The notes under the pieces are model-generated. The model saw nothing but the letters and a program-made list of their open reading frames with translations, was not told the DNA's origin and did no database searches. 64,000 bases of DNA from Chelydra serpentina (taxonomy: Eukaryota; Chordata; Testudines; Chelydridae), in assembly GCA_037349315.1 (NCBI GenBank), contig JBAIAC010000054.1, forward strand, positions 4,278,001 to 4,342,000. Reading direction: 5' to 3'. The first letter of the stretch is position 1. Every line of letters begins with the position of its first letter. The translations under genes and the position numbers were made by a program. Positions 9,360-21,199 of this stretch are shown here, piece by piece.

Positions 9360-12164
9360 GGAGGGAGGGAGTGTGGACTGTAGGAGCCGCATGGCACATG
9401 GGAGGGGATTTACCCTGCACTGGTTGGCAGCGACTCCACTGCACACTGAGGGGCAATAAATTGGGGCAGCCAAAATCAGAGCCCACCCCTGAAAGCCACC
9501 GTGCCTGAGCAGCCAAGGCCCCAGGGAGGCATGTGTCCGGGGAGCCCAGGAGGGCTGTGCCCCGCTCCCTCTCTGCAGCGGGCTCCAGAGCTCGGTGCAG
9601 GCTGGCACGGGGAGGGGGCACACTGGGTTGCCCCAGGCCCGACCTGTGCACTGGCTGTTCGCTCAGGCACGCTGCGCTGAACGGTGCCTTCCCTCTGAGC
9701 AGCCCCATTGCAGCAGTGGGGCTAACTGCTGAGGGAGGTCGGGGGTGGGCGAGCCATGGGAAGGCATCTGTCACTAACTACTGGGAGAGTTCTCCTGCCG
9801 GCGCGCTACAGCACCCGCCTCGACCCCCGCCCCCCACAGGGCCATGGGCGCCTGAGTCCCACTGTGGAGTGCGGATGGGGACTGGAGGGACACGGCAATT
9901 GCCCACCAACAGCCACGTGTGAGCAGCGTGACCTCGGCGGGGTGGGGAGCAACCGGCCCTGCCGGCCCCTGGGCAGAGCCTCCTGGGGAGACACGGGTGA
10001 TTCACGGGGCTGAAATCAAACAGCAACAAGAGCAGGGGATTGCTGGGAATGGGGCTGCCTGCTGAGGGGCGGGGGCAGGGGGTGGCGCTGACAGGACTGC
10101 CTGCTATGGGGCAGAGGAGGGGGGGACGGGGCTGCCTGCTATGGGGCAGAGGAGGGGGGGACGGGGCTGCCTGCTGAGGGGCGGGGGGGGGGGGATGGGG
10201 TTCCCTGTTGGGCGGGGGGGGGGGGGGGCTGCCTGCTGAGGGGGAAGGGCAGGGTGGGGACAGTGCTACCTGCCAAGGCCAGATCTGAGTACTCTGGCTG
10301 GGCCTTTCTCTCTGACCCCACTTGTTCTCAGAGAGCCCCACAGCCTGCGGGGGAAGGACAGTGGGAGCGGACAATGGCTGGCAGCTTCCCCCCGGCTCAG
10401 AGAGCCCTTCCCCGCTCCAGGGGCTGCGTGCTGGGGGGATCAGGGGAGCTGCCCCCCTTGGGGAGAGGTGGGAGGCCTGGTGGAGGCCGGGCGAGTGAGC
10501 TGCTCAGAGGGCGTGCTGGAGTGGGGGGGGGGGGGGGCAAGGGCTATGGGGCCAGCTACCTTCCCTCCCCAAGGCCGGGTGCTGCAGCTCAGCTGGCCCA
10601 GCGCCCCTTCCTGCTGCGGAGGGGCAGTGCAGACAAGAGCTAGGCAGGAGCTGGGCCCCTAGGAGCTCAGCAGCCGGGTTGCCCTGGTGGGGCTCGCTAG
10701 GGGAAACCCCCATGTCAGTGACGGAAGCTCACCCACTTTGGGAGGCTAGACAGGGCCATTGGGATCAGCCAGGCTGTCCTGCTGCCTACCCCGGGGACTC
10801 CTGTTTTGGGCCCAGGCCCCAGTGACGCAGGGCTAATCCAGAGCAGGGCGTTCAGCTGGCCTGCTGGGACCCTGGGCGGCCTGCTCCCGCTCCCTGAACC
10901 CTTCCAGAGAGGCAGCTACCCCACTGGCTGTCCTGTTGTAAAGGTCAGGGGGCAGGAACCGCACGAGGCGACCAGGGAGCCTGCTCGCCTCTTCCCCAGC
11001 CCTGCCCCGTGGCCATGCCAGCAGGGGCGCTCGCCGCGCCCAGGTCGCCGACAGTCTGCTGTGCCGAGTAGGCCCCGAAATGCCATCTGCCGAGCTGAGC
11101 TGTGCGCGCAAATGGCAGCGACTAGCTGCTGGGAGATCCCGGGCAAGGCCTGTCCCTAGGGGCTCCCAGGCTGCCTGGCCCCGCGAGGGGCAGGGCCCAG
11201 CACGGGCTGGGGGAGCTGGAGGACGGAACGGGGAGTGGGAGCCAGTTCACTGCACCATCTAGGCACCATCTAGGCACTGCCTTGCGCCTGCCACAGGACC
11301 CGGGCTCCTCCGGCCCACGTCACCCACAGACACTACCCTGCTTGGGCCATACAATCAAGCGGTAGGACCCTGCTTGGCTCCCCCCGCGGGCCAACGGACC
11401 AGTTGCTAGGGAACAGCTCCGGAGAGATGAAATCCTGCACCCATCCTCCCTGCTGAAATATTCATGCGCTGGTGAGGCCTCCCCAGCCCAGCTCCCTCTG
11501 GCAGCAGCTGCAGCTTCCAGAAGCTGGAGACTGTGCGCAGGGAAAGCACATCAGCCATCCCAGCTGGCTAATCCAATTAAGAGAGCAGAGCTGCTAAGGA
11601 GCAGCCCTTGGCTATATATAGGCCCAAGTCAAGCCTGCGCCTAGGAGCAGCTGGGTGGAGAGACTGCTGCCCAGAGCAGGGAATGCCGGCCAGTCACCTC
11701 TGGAACTGGCATTTGGGGTAGCTGCTTGTTCCCAGCTCTGCCCTGTGACCTGCCGGCTGGATGCAGCATGCTTTGATCCAGATTTGTGGGGCTGGGGCTG
11801 GTTCTTGCCCAGGCTCTCTGCTTCTGAGGGTGCCGATTTGTAGCTGCCCAGTCTTGCCCCTGCTCCGCAGTGACTAGCTGCTCAGAGATCTGTTTACACG
11901 GGCAGATCGGGGAGTCCCAGGGTGTAGCTGCACTGCGAACAGCTGCTTCCTGGCTCAGTGGGTCTGGCCCACACAGGGCCCAGCTGTGCTCTCTGCCTCC
12001 ACTCAGCCCTAGTCCTACCTGTTTGCATCAATTGCTCCGAAATGTGCCTCTGCCAGGAGTGATGGCCAGAGATGGAGCTTTCTTTCCTGGCCTCAGTCCC
12101 AGAATGGGTCAAGGACAGCAGGGGACGGTATCGAGCCACCCTACCTGCCTGCCATTGGTTTTCA
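9360..12164. other. Gene-free GC-rich stretch with G-rich runs
   Basis: No gene can be supported. It includes imperfect direct repeats of a GGGGCTGCCTGCTGAGGGGC-like phrase (10050-10245) with long G runs, and a TATA-box-like cluster near 11613 listed separately. Confidence 0.45.
11565..11622 (+). promoter_or_regulatory. Orphan TATA-like promoter candidate
   Basis: TATATATAGG at 11613-11622 is preceded by GGCTAATCCAATTAAG at 11567-11582. That holds an inverted-CCAAT-like core and TAATCC/CAATTA homeodomain-type words. No convincing coding exon follows, so this is a motif call only. Confidence 0.25.
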
Positions 12165-12499
12165 TAAAATCATAGAAGATCAGGGCTGGAAGGAACCTCA
12201 GGAGGTCATCTAGTCCAACCCCCTGCTCAAAGCAGGACCAATCCCAAGGAAATCATCCCAGCCAGGGCTTTGTCAAGCCGGGCCTTAAAAGCTTCTAAGG
12301 AAGGAGATTCCACCACCTCCCTAGGGAACCCATTCCAGTGCTTCACTATCCCCCTAGTGAAATAGTGTTTCCTAATATCCAACCTAGACCTCCCCCACTG
12401 CAACTTGAGACCATTGCTCCTTGTTCTGTCATCTGCTACCACTGAGAACAGCCTAGCTCCATCCTCTTGGACCCCTTCTTCAGGTAGTTGAAGGCTGTT
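12165..12499 (-). mobile_element. CR1 LINE, 3' end of ORF2
   Basis: Minus-strand translation gives the conserved CR1 C-terminal text, including KHWNGFPREVVESPS. The plus-strand reading AGGTCATCTAGTCCAACCCC is typical of reptile CR1 ends. It stops near 12499, where a truncated hAT piece begins. Confidence 0.85.
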
Positions 12500-12633
12500 G
12501 ATCCATGGGGCTGCTGGTAGGCAGGAGCAGGGAGGGGGAGCTGATGGGGGGCTGCTGACGTATTACTGTGGCTCTTTGGCAATGTACATTGGTAAATTCT
12601 GGCTCCTTTTCAGGCTCAGGTTGGCCACCCCTG
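12500..12633. mobile_element. Truncated hAT-like element (same family as 58362-58768)
   Basis: Its right end CAGGTTGGCCACCCCTG and about 90 inner bases match the right half of the complete element at 58362-58768. The left end is missing. It lies between two CR1 segments, so it may have been involved in loss of the CR1 sequence between them. Confidence 0.6.
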
Positions 12634-13707
12634 TTATAGTCCATTCATCCAGCCCATAGTTCTTTAACGTGCTGGCAAGAATACTGTGGGAGACCGTATC
12701 AAAACCTTTGCTAAAGTCAAGGTATAGCACATCCACTGCTTTCCCCATATCCACAGAGCCAGTTATCTCATCATAGAAGGCAATCAGGTTGGTCAGGCAT
12801 GACTTGCCCTTGGTGAATCCATGTTGACTGTTCCTGATCACCTTCCAAGTGCTTCAAAATGGATTCCTTGAGGTCCTGCTCCATGATTTTGCCAGGGACT
12901 GAAGTGAGGCTGATCTGTTTGTAGTTCCCCGGGTTCTCTTTCTTCCCTTTTTAAAATATGGGCACTATATTTGCCTTTTTCCAATCGTCCAGGACCTCTC
13001 CTGATCGCCATGAGTTTTCAAAGATAATGGCCAATGGCTTTGCAATCACATCAGCCAACTCCCTCAGCACCTTCAGATGCATTAGTTCTGGACCCATGGA
13101 CTTGTGCATGTCTAGCTTTTTAAAATAGTCCTTAACCTGTTCTTTCACCACTGAGGGCTGCTCCTTCCTCCCCATACTGTATTGTCCAGTGCAGCAGTCT
13201 GGGAGTGCAGCTTATCTGTGAAGACCGAGGCAAAGAAAGCATTGAGTACTTCAGCTTTTTCCACATCATCTGTCACTAGGTTGCCTCCCCCATTCAGTAA
13301 GGGTCCCACACTTTCCCTGACCTTCTGCTTCTTGCTAACATACCTGTAGAAACCCTTCTTGTTACCCTTCATATCCCTTGCTAGCTGCAACTCCAATTGT
13401 GCCTGGCCTTCCTGATTACACCCCTGCATGCTCAAGCAATATTTTTATACTCCTCCCTCGTCATCTGTCCAGATTTCCACTTCTTGTAAGCTTCCTTTTT
13501 GAGTTTAAGCTCACCGAAGATTTCACTGCTAAGCCAAGCTGGTCACCTGCCATATTTGCTATTCTTTCTGCACTTTGGGATGGTTTGTAGGCTTCTTTAA
13601 AATACAGCCAGCTCTACTGGACTCCTTGCCCCCTCAGATTAGCTTCCCAGGGGATCCTGCCTATCAGTTCCCTGAGGGAGTCTAAGTCTGCTTTTCTGAA
13701 GTCCAGG

Positions 13708-14757
13708 CAGTAGCGTAGCCGGGGTGGAGCAGGGGGAGCGGTCGCTACGGGGCGGCGCTTTAAAAGGCCCGTGGGTGGCTCCCACGGCTGCAAGAGCCGC
13801 AGGCCTGTTAAAGCGCTGCCCGAGCCCGGCTCCGGCAGCGGGGCTCGGGGGGCCCTTTAAACAGCCCGTGGCTCCCCCGAGCCCCGCTGCCGGAGCCAGG
13901 CTCGGGCGGGGATTCAAAAGGCCCGCGGCTCCCCGCGACTGCAAGAGCCGCGGGCCTTTTAAATCCCCGCCCGAGCCCCGCTGCCGGAGCCGGGCTGGGG
14001 TGGGGCATGTGCTTTAAAAGGCCAGCGGCTCCTGCCGCTGTGGGGAGCCGCGGGCCTTTTAAAGCGCCCCCCCGCCAGCCCCGCTGCCAGAGCCGGGCTC
14101 GGGTGAGGATTTAAAAGGCCTGCTGCTCCCCGCGGCGGCAAGAGCTGTGGGCCTTTTAAATTCCCGCCCGAGCCCCGCTGCCAGAGCCGGGCGGGGGGCG
14201 CTTTTGTCACGGAGTGTGGGGGAGTCAGGTCCTGCACCCCTCTTCCCGGGATTCAATGTGACTCTCAGCCAGCCAGTAGAACAGAAGGTTTATTAGGGTT
14301 GTCAGGAAAGAGTCCATACAGAGCTTGTAAGTATGACCAGGACCCCTCTGCTGGGCCTTCTGGGGGGGCAGGGAGCTTAGACCCCAGCTCTGGGGCTCCC
14401 TGCGTTTCATCACCCAGCTTCGAACTGAAACCAAATAGCCAAACCCTCCAGCAGCCTCTCTTCCCCTCCCCCGGGGCCCCTCCTCTAGCCTGTCCATTCT
14501 CCCAGCCAAAGGTGTCACCTCCCAACCCCCGTCCTGGCTCAGGTTACAGCCTCAGGTAAAGTCTCGCATTTCCAATGCAGCCTCCCAGGTCAGATCCATC
14601 TCGCTCTCTACCCCGTCACAGCTTTAAAAGGCCCGGGGCTCCTGCCGCCGCGGAGAGCCCCAGGCCCTTTAAAGCGCCACCAGGTGAGTACAGGGGGAGT
14701 GGGGAGGCGCCTTTTTATAGTGCCGCTCCCCGTGCTCCAGACCTGGCTACGCTACTG
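13708..14757. mobile_element. hAT-like non-autonomous element with internal palindromic repeats
   Basis: The ends are CAGTAGCGTAGCC and its near-perfect inverse GGCTACGCTACTG. An exact 8-base target duplication AGTCCAGG flanks it (13700-13707 and 14758-14765), the hAT hallmark. Inside are about six GC-rich units of roughly 100 bp, each a hairpin whose arms end in TTTAAAAGGCC / GGCCTTTTAAA. A solo LTR (14205-14620) is inserted in one unit. Confidence 0.85.
14205..14620 (-). mobile_element. Solo Gypsy LTR with 5-bp target duplication
   Basis: On the plus strand it reads TGTCACGGAG...CCCGTCACA and is the reverse complement of the LTR type at 5315-5697. The 5-base duplication GCTTT is perfect (14200-14204 and 14621-14625). 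No internal gag or pol sequence remains, so LTR-LTR recombination removed it. The reverse-strand poly(A) signal is at 14289-14294. Confidence 0.92.
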
Positions 14758-14980
14758 AGTCCAGGGTCAGTATTCTGCTGCTCTCCTTTCTTCCTTTTGT
14801 CAGGATCCTGAACTCGACCATCTCATGGTCACTGCTGCCCAGGTTGCCACCCACTACTACTTCCCCCACCAATTCTATTTGTGAGCAGCAGGTCAAGAGG
14901 AGCACGGCCCCTAGTCGGTTCCTCCAGCACTTGCACCAGGAAGTTGTCCCCAACACTCTCCAAAAACTCCCATTTCCTCC

Positions 14981-17306
14981 CATTCTCCCAGTGCCACTCT
15001 CCCAGCCAGCTTCCCCCACAAGCCCTCGCTGCTCTCTTGCCTACCTCCCACCCTGGTGTCTACGTTGCCCCTCACCCACTTGGCCTGAGGAACTAGCTGC
15101 CCTTCCTGTGAGGGGAATTTCCTGGGTGCTGGGGGCTGTGAACGGGAGACGCAGTGGTAAGCGGCTCCAATCCTTGGCTGGACACACAGTGGGGTAGGGG
15201 TATTGAAGGGGTGTATAGCAAGGGGCAGGGCGGGGGGGGGGGCCGAGCTGGCAGGGGGCTTCACGCCCCTGTAGTGGCTGGTCCATTGCCGGATAAGAGC
15301 AGGATGCTGCTGTCAGTTAACAGAAGCCGGGCTAGAGCCACCAAGGGACGTGGCGTTGCAGCACTGAACGGTGAGGTGGCCTCCTCAGCCCCGCGCCCTG
15401 GGCTGGGTGTGGCGGGGAGGGGCCTGGCTCCGATTCACAAGGAGCAGGAGTGTTTTTGTGCACAAAGCTATAGTTGCCTCAGCTCTCCCCATGGCAGGGA
15501 CAAGTGAGCCCTGCAGCCTGGGCCGTGGCACCTCCCCCCAGCCCTTGGCTCTGGACCCAGCAGGCTCCGCATGCCGTGGAAGTGCTCTCTGCTCACCCGG
15601 CCCCTTCGTTCACTGTTAATGCCTTATAACTCCAACCTGCCGGGTGCTCATCCAGCCAGATGGCTGGGGACGCAGCCCCCTGGGCTGGATGGGTGCTCCC
15701 CTGGCAGCACATGGGCTCCCCAGCACAAGGGGCAGCCATGGAGAGAACCCAGAAGCCAGTGACACAGCAAGACGGGTCCCAGCTTCCTCTCCTGGGTGCC
15801 ACCACCGGGAATGTGATTCGCGCTAGATCCCGGCACAGAGGGGAGCAGGGACTGGTCCCAGTGCCCAGGGTGACATGGCCCCTCGGCTTTACCTTCCCTA
15901 GGCAGGAACCCAGTGGGGGTGGGCCCCGAAGGGCTGGCTGAGGCCCTGGCCAGGCTGTGGAACAGCAGGAGCTGTTTATGGAGCGGCCACTTCTCCAGGT
16001 TTGCGGCTAAGCAGGAGTTTCCCAGGGAGCCCCTGGGGGGAGGGGTGCCTTGGATCTGTTCTGTCACTCGGGTGGGAACATTAATGAGGAGCTGGGTGCT
16101 GGACCCTGACTGTGTGTGAGGAAGGGGCTGATCAGTGGTGCTGCCCCTGTCTCCTTCCCTGACACGGGATGCCCGGAGGATGACGGGCCCTGCACTACCC
16201 ATGCAGATTGCTGTCCCCCCTCTGCAGCGAACGCAGCGACTGCCCGAGCCTGTGGCTGCCCTGCCCACTGATGCCGACACGGACGCTCTGAGCTTCGTGG
16301 AGCCCAACGCCCCATGTGGCCGCCTCACCCCCTCCAGCCCCTTTGGCACTGTCCCCTGGCTGGCCGGGGCGGGGGAGTTGGCGGTCACTCCCGGAGCCCC
16401 CGGGGGCAGAGGGGAGCCGCAGCAGCGCTGCTCCAGGAGGCAGAGGTTGCTGGGCAGGAACGTAGGTGGGTCAGGTGATGCCACTGGCACTCTCCATTAC
16501 AGAGGGGAGACGGCTCGGGTGGTGTGGGCAGATTATGGGGCCACGAGATGGCACAGGGATGGGCACAAGCAGCTGTTTGGTGCCAGCTCGTGCTGCAAGA
16601 CAAACCAGCCCCTCTAACCACATGGGTCACAGTGCTGTGCAGAGCCTCACTGGGCTCCGTACCCCTCCCTTGCCCCCTCCTGAGCCTGCCCATCCCCGCT
16701 TCAGCTGGCAGAGCTCAGCACTGGCCTGTCTGGACGGAGGGAGCTGCCAGTTCCCCCAGGGGCTGTGGAACTTCCTGCTGGAAGGCCTGGGACCGTTAGC
16801 CCTGCGGTCAGACGTGGCTTGTTCTGCAGATCCGGGGGTTGCGCCCACCCAGCCACGCTGTGCGGTTCGGGCGGCTGCTGCCGAGTCCCAGGCTCAGCTC
16901 GGAGCTGGGGAGTGGGGCACACGTCACCCCTGCATGGCGCTGCCGGCTCGGCTCGCTTCCCAAACCCACTCGCCGCTGAGCCCCAGAGGAACTGAGGGAT
17001 CAAAGGGGCTCGGATCGCGGCCAGCTCTTGCTGGGGCCTGCTGGGCCAGCTCTCGCTGGGGCCTGCTGGGCCTGCTCTCAGAGAGACTACAGGGAACGGA
17101 CTTCCCGGAGCGGGGGTGCTTGGGGGCTTTGCTCAGGTTTTCCTTCTCCTCTCCCCAGGGGATGCAGGAACTGGCTTCTCTCCTGAGAATGAGCTGTGGA
17201 TGGATGTGTGGACAGCAGCAGCCGTGAACCCCCAGCTGCTTGTCTCTGCTGTGAAATCGAGCCCCAGGGAGCTGGGCTGGCTGGACCTGGGCCCGTGTTT
17301 ATAAAG
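14981..17306. other. Gene-free GC-rich stretch
   Basis: No gene can be supported. One plus-strand frame beginning at ATG 16180 has less repetitive composition than its surroundings, but I recognise no domain and no convincing splice context. Confidence 0.45.
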
Positions 17307-17595
17307 CAGGGATCTCAAACTCAAATCACCACGAGGGCCACATGAGATCTAGTACATTGGCCCGAAGCCGCATCACTGAAACCTTTTCATACAATGATAC
17401 AAAAGAATAGTCAAAAATGAAGAGTAATATAGCATTCTACTAAAAGTCAATGTATTAACTTTTTAAAAACTGTAATGCAAAGAGGGGGTTTAATAAAATA
17501 TAAACAGTAATGTTTGGAGCTTGGCTGCCAGTGGAGTTGGCACCTATGACGGGCCGCAGGAACTAACTCCGCGGGCCGCATGTTTGAGACCCATG
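17307..17595. mobile_element. hAT-like non-autonomous element, 289 bp
   Basis: It begins CAGGGATCTCAAAC and ends GTTTGAGACCCATG. The flanks TTATAAAG (17299-17306) and TTATAAAC (17596-17603) agree at 7 of 8 bases, consistent with an 8-base hAT duplication. It is AT-rich inside and contrasts with its GC-rich surroundings. No transposase. Confidence 0.8.
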
Positions 17596-17603
17596 TTATA
17601 AAC

Positions 17604-20589
17604 CCAACCCAGGGGGCAGATCCTCCAGGACAGGAATCCGAAAGCACCCCTGTCTCCGAGGCGCTCCTGCTCAGCTATGAGAACACGGCCCCCTCTCGTG
17701 CGTTGCAGTCACAAAACTGCTGGGGAGCAGAGGGACCAGAGATGTGGCTCTGTGCACCGGGGCAGGGCAAGTTCCCGGGCTTTCCCAACCCGCCTGGCTA
17801 GCGCCCCGGTCTCTCTGCTGGAAGCAACGTCCATTTCTTCTCTGTGCGCGTTCTCAGCAGGCAGGAACAGCATGCTGCTAACAATGCTCCCAGCTGGCAT
17901 GGAGCAGGGAGGATCCCCCCCCCCCCCCCCCCCCGGGAGCCCACGCATTGCAGGGCGGCCAAGAGACTTGATGCCACTGACACGGGCAGGAGTCTGCCAG
18001 CGCCCGTGGTCCCCCACCTTGATGGCACTGGCACTTGCTCCTGCAGGCACCAGGGGAGCAGGCATGCTGGCGGGGAGGGGTGGCACAGGGCCCTGGGGGG
18101 GAGCCCTTCCCTAGGGGAAAGGCAGCTCCGACTTGTCACAGGATTAACCCCTGGAATGACTGGCTGAGGGCTGGGCTGTACGGGTGCCTCTCCCCTGCAC
18201 CTTGGCTAGGCACAGCACTGAGAGCTCGAACCAGCCAGGTTTCGACCTAGGGCTGGGTGTGAGTGCAGCCCCTGGACTGAGGCAGCTGCCTGGCAGCGAC
18301 GAAGGCACTTAGCACAAACCACACCGCACCAAGGCGCCTTTGTCCCACGGGTGGGGGCTGCACTGATCTAACCAGCCCCATGGCCAGCCCGGGGTGGCCA
18401 GCATGCGACGCTGTGCTCTGGCTCCAGCAGCGTCTGGGCCAGAGGCAGGAATCGCTCCATGAGGGTCCCTGGCCTGGGTTGCCAGCAGCTCAGACTGGAT
18501 GGGCACAACAGTCCCCTCTGTCCTCTATGGGTGCGTTCCCAGGAACTCATCTCCCCAGACGGACCCCAAAGCGTCTGCTGCAGTAGCGGGCTGGCTCCAG
18601 GCCGCTCTCCTGAGCAGTGGCCCCGCTGGCCTCACGTCCCTGCCCTGCTGGGCCCCTGCGCAGGGACCTGCCAGCCACGCGCAGTGACAGAGGACCCAGC
18701 TCTACGTGGGAGCCAGCGCTCAGGCCAGCCTTGCCTGGGGGTTGCTCTCTGGTCGCGGGGGGTGGGAGCTTGGTGCCCAGCGGGAGTGCCGCCCTAGGCT
18801 GGGGCACTGCAGGGCAGTGGTTCTGGGCAGGTGGGGCCCGTGGAGGTTCCCGCACGGGGGGCAGAGACTCTCACAAAGCCCTGGTTGCACAGGGGTGCTG
18901 GCAGTGGTGCAGGGGCACCAGGCTCTCTGGCAGTGGCATGGAACAGGTCCGACTCTGACATTACCGCGCCCTTGCAGGAGAGCCGGGCAGCGCCGGCTCC
19001 CTTATCTCTGTGCAGGGAAGGGCAAGCAGGAGCCTGGAGGACACAGGCAGGGACTGGTGCCTGCGGAGGCCAGTGACCAGTTGGCAGCTGCTGGGGGCCA
19101 GGCAGGGCGGCTCCAGGTGTTGACTCTGCACTAACGGGCGCTTCTGTTGCTAAGAGCCATCGGTGCCACCTGGAGTGACCTCCCCCCCCCCACCCCCAGC
19201 ACTGCAGACGGCTGGGGGAGGGGGGCCTGATGTGATCCATTGGCTGCAAATGTTTAAACCAAGGAAAGCAACAGCAGCCCATGAGAAGCCAGGATTTTCC
19301 TGTGCACACAGCACAGTGCCGGGGCCGCTCGCCCGCAAAGGGACTGTAAAAGGGCTCCTGGCTCAGCGCTTCCCTTCCCCGGGTGGATCGGGCCCAGAGC
19401 TGTCCCTCCCCTGCAGGTGATCTGAGGGTCGGCACTAGGGGAGGGAGCTGGGCTCATGCACTAGCATGAGAATTGTGATATTGGGAGAGAGCATCACCTG
19501 TACAGCCCCAAGGCCTCCCAGTGCTGCCGTCCCTGCCAAGGGGCAATGGGGTCACGTGGCTTGCTGGGGGCCAACCCCCCCCTGCCTGCTGCACGGGGGG
19601 GGGGGGGGAGGGAGTGCTCAGCTGTACAGACAGGCAGAGCCAACGGGCTGGGAGCAAGACCACGACACGGAGCCAAGAGCCGCTCTGCTTTATAGCCTGG
19701 TTGCATCAAACAGCCTGGGTTTGCTGGGACAGGGGGTCTGTGGCTGGCAGTGCCCCAGGCTGCCCTGAACATGCTGTAGCCCCTGGCCCTGGGAAGTCAG
19801 TTGCCTCCCAGCTGGCAACTCGGCCCCCTGCCCATTAGGCACCGCTCAAGGCTGGCGCACTGGCCTTCCATGCTTGGTTTAAATTCTTCCTGGTCACACG
19901 GGCAAGGAGTTTGGTGGAGCTCAGCTCCCCAAAGCCCCCCAGAGTTCAGTATGGTGGACAGTGGCTGATCACTGAAGAGCTATGACTGGGGAGCAGGAGC
20001 TGGTACTGGGCAGACCAGAGCAGGAATAGAGGGGGCTGTAGGGTAGGAGGGAGGGGCAGTGGCAGAGCCGGGGGGCGGTGGGGTGGGGGAGGGAGGAACC
20101 CAAACTGGCTGTAGATGAGGAAAGCTTGCAGAGCACCCACCCCTGTGCTGCCAACGGCAGCCAGTCCCTTCTGCCACCCCCTGGGCTCTGCACTCAGACA
20201 GACGCGTCTCGAGTCAATCGTTTGTATTTTCACAGTCGGAGCCGGAGGAAACAGAACCTTTCGACTGAACGAGAGAGGGAGCCAGACACGAACAAGCCCT
20301 GGCCAGCCCAGCCCAGCCCAGCCCTGTGCTCAGTGCTTCTGCCCCAGCGACACTGACTGATGGGGCCAGGCTGCAGGAGCGTGGTGCTGTGTGCCCTGGG
20401 TCACAGCTTAAACGCTGCTTTGGGGCTGGCCGGCCCCGTGGCCATTTCTGCTCTAGATTTGTCAGAGCTCGGCACCTCCTGCCTTTAGCTCATGTCTGGA
20501 CCCTTTTGTGAGCAGCGAATCCCTGCCCCTCTCCCTGTGCACGGGCATGGAGAGCCCACGGCGGCCCTGCTGGAGCTCTACTTCCTTTT
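17604..20589. other. Gene-free GC-rich stretch
   Basis: No gene can be supported. It has a run of 16 C at about 17919-17934, a G run near 19598 and many short unsupported ORFs. Confidence 0.45.
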
Positions 20590-20940
20590 ATTTAACACAA
20601 ACCAAAGGAAGTATTTCTTCACACAGCACAGTCACCCTGTGGAACTCCTTGCCAGAGGACGTTGTGCAGGCCAAGACCATAAGAGGGTTAAAAAAAGAAC
20701 TAGATACATTCAGGGAGGATAGGTCCATCAATGGCTATTAGCCAGGATGGGCAGGGATGGTGTCCCCAGCCTCTGTTTGCCAGAAGCTGGGGATGGGCGA
20801 CAGGGGATGGATCCCTTGCAGAGTCCCTGTTCCGTTCATTCCCTCTGAAGCACCTGGCATTGGCCACCGTCAGAGGACAGGATACTGGGCTAGATGGACC
20901 CTTGCTCTGACCCAGTGGGGCCGTTCTTATGTTCTTACCC
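20590..20940 (+). mobile_element. CR1 LINE 3' end
   Basis: Plus-strand translation gives the CR1 ORF2 tail (LWNSLPEDVVQAKTIRGLKK). It is followed by a conserved 3' UTR ending in TTCTTATGTTCTTA, the short tandem motif typical of CR1 3' ends. It is 5'-truncated, as CR1 usually is. Confidence 0.85.
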
Positions 20941-21199
20941 GCTGCTGTGGCAGAAGCCCAACCCAGCCGGAAGGGCTTCGCAGCGGCCCAAAGGAGCAGA
21001 CTGAGTGGAGCCCAGCGGTGTCTCTCCTGGCCTGCAGCGCTGGCCTCACCGAGAGTGGGGGTGCTGGCCAGGACGCCAGGGTTCTCCCCAGCCCAACCCC
21101 TCCTGAGGGGGGCAGGAACACCCAGCCTGGCCTTCCCCATGTTCCCCCACCTCCAATCGCCTCCCCGCGCTCTGGCCTGGCTGTAGGGGCCCCGGCGGC

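Larger units (their letters stand above)
12634..14980 (-). mobile_element. CR1 LINE, endonuclease to RT part, split by a hAT insertion
   Basis: Minus-strand frames carry CR1 reverse transcriptase (QHGFTKGKSCLTNL, LYLDFSKGFDTV at about 12700-12830), upstream RT text (13000-13430) and endonuclease-side text at 14760-14980. The CR1 text runs straight on across the 13708-14757 insertion once one copy of the 8-base duplication is removed. Frames are broken by stops, so the copy is dead. Confidence 0.85.
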
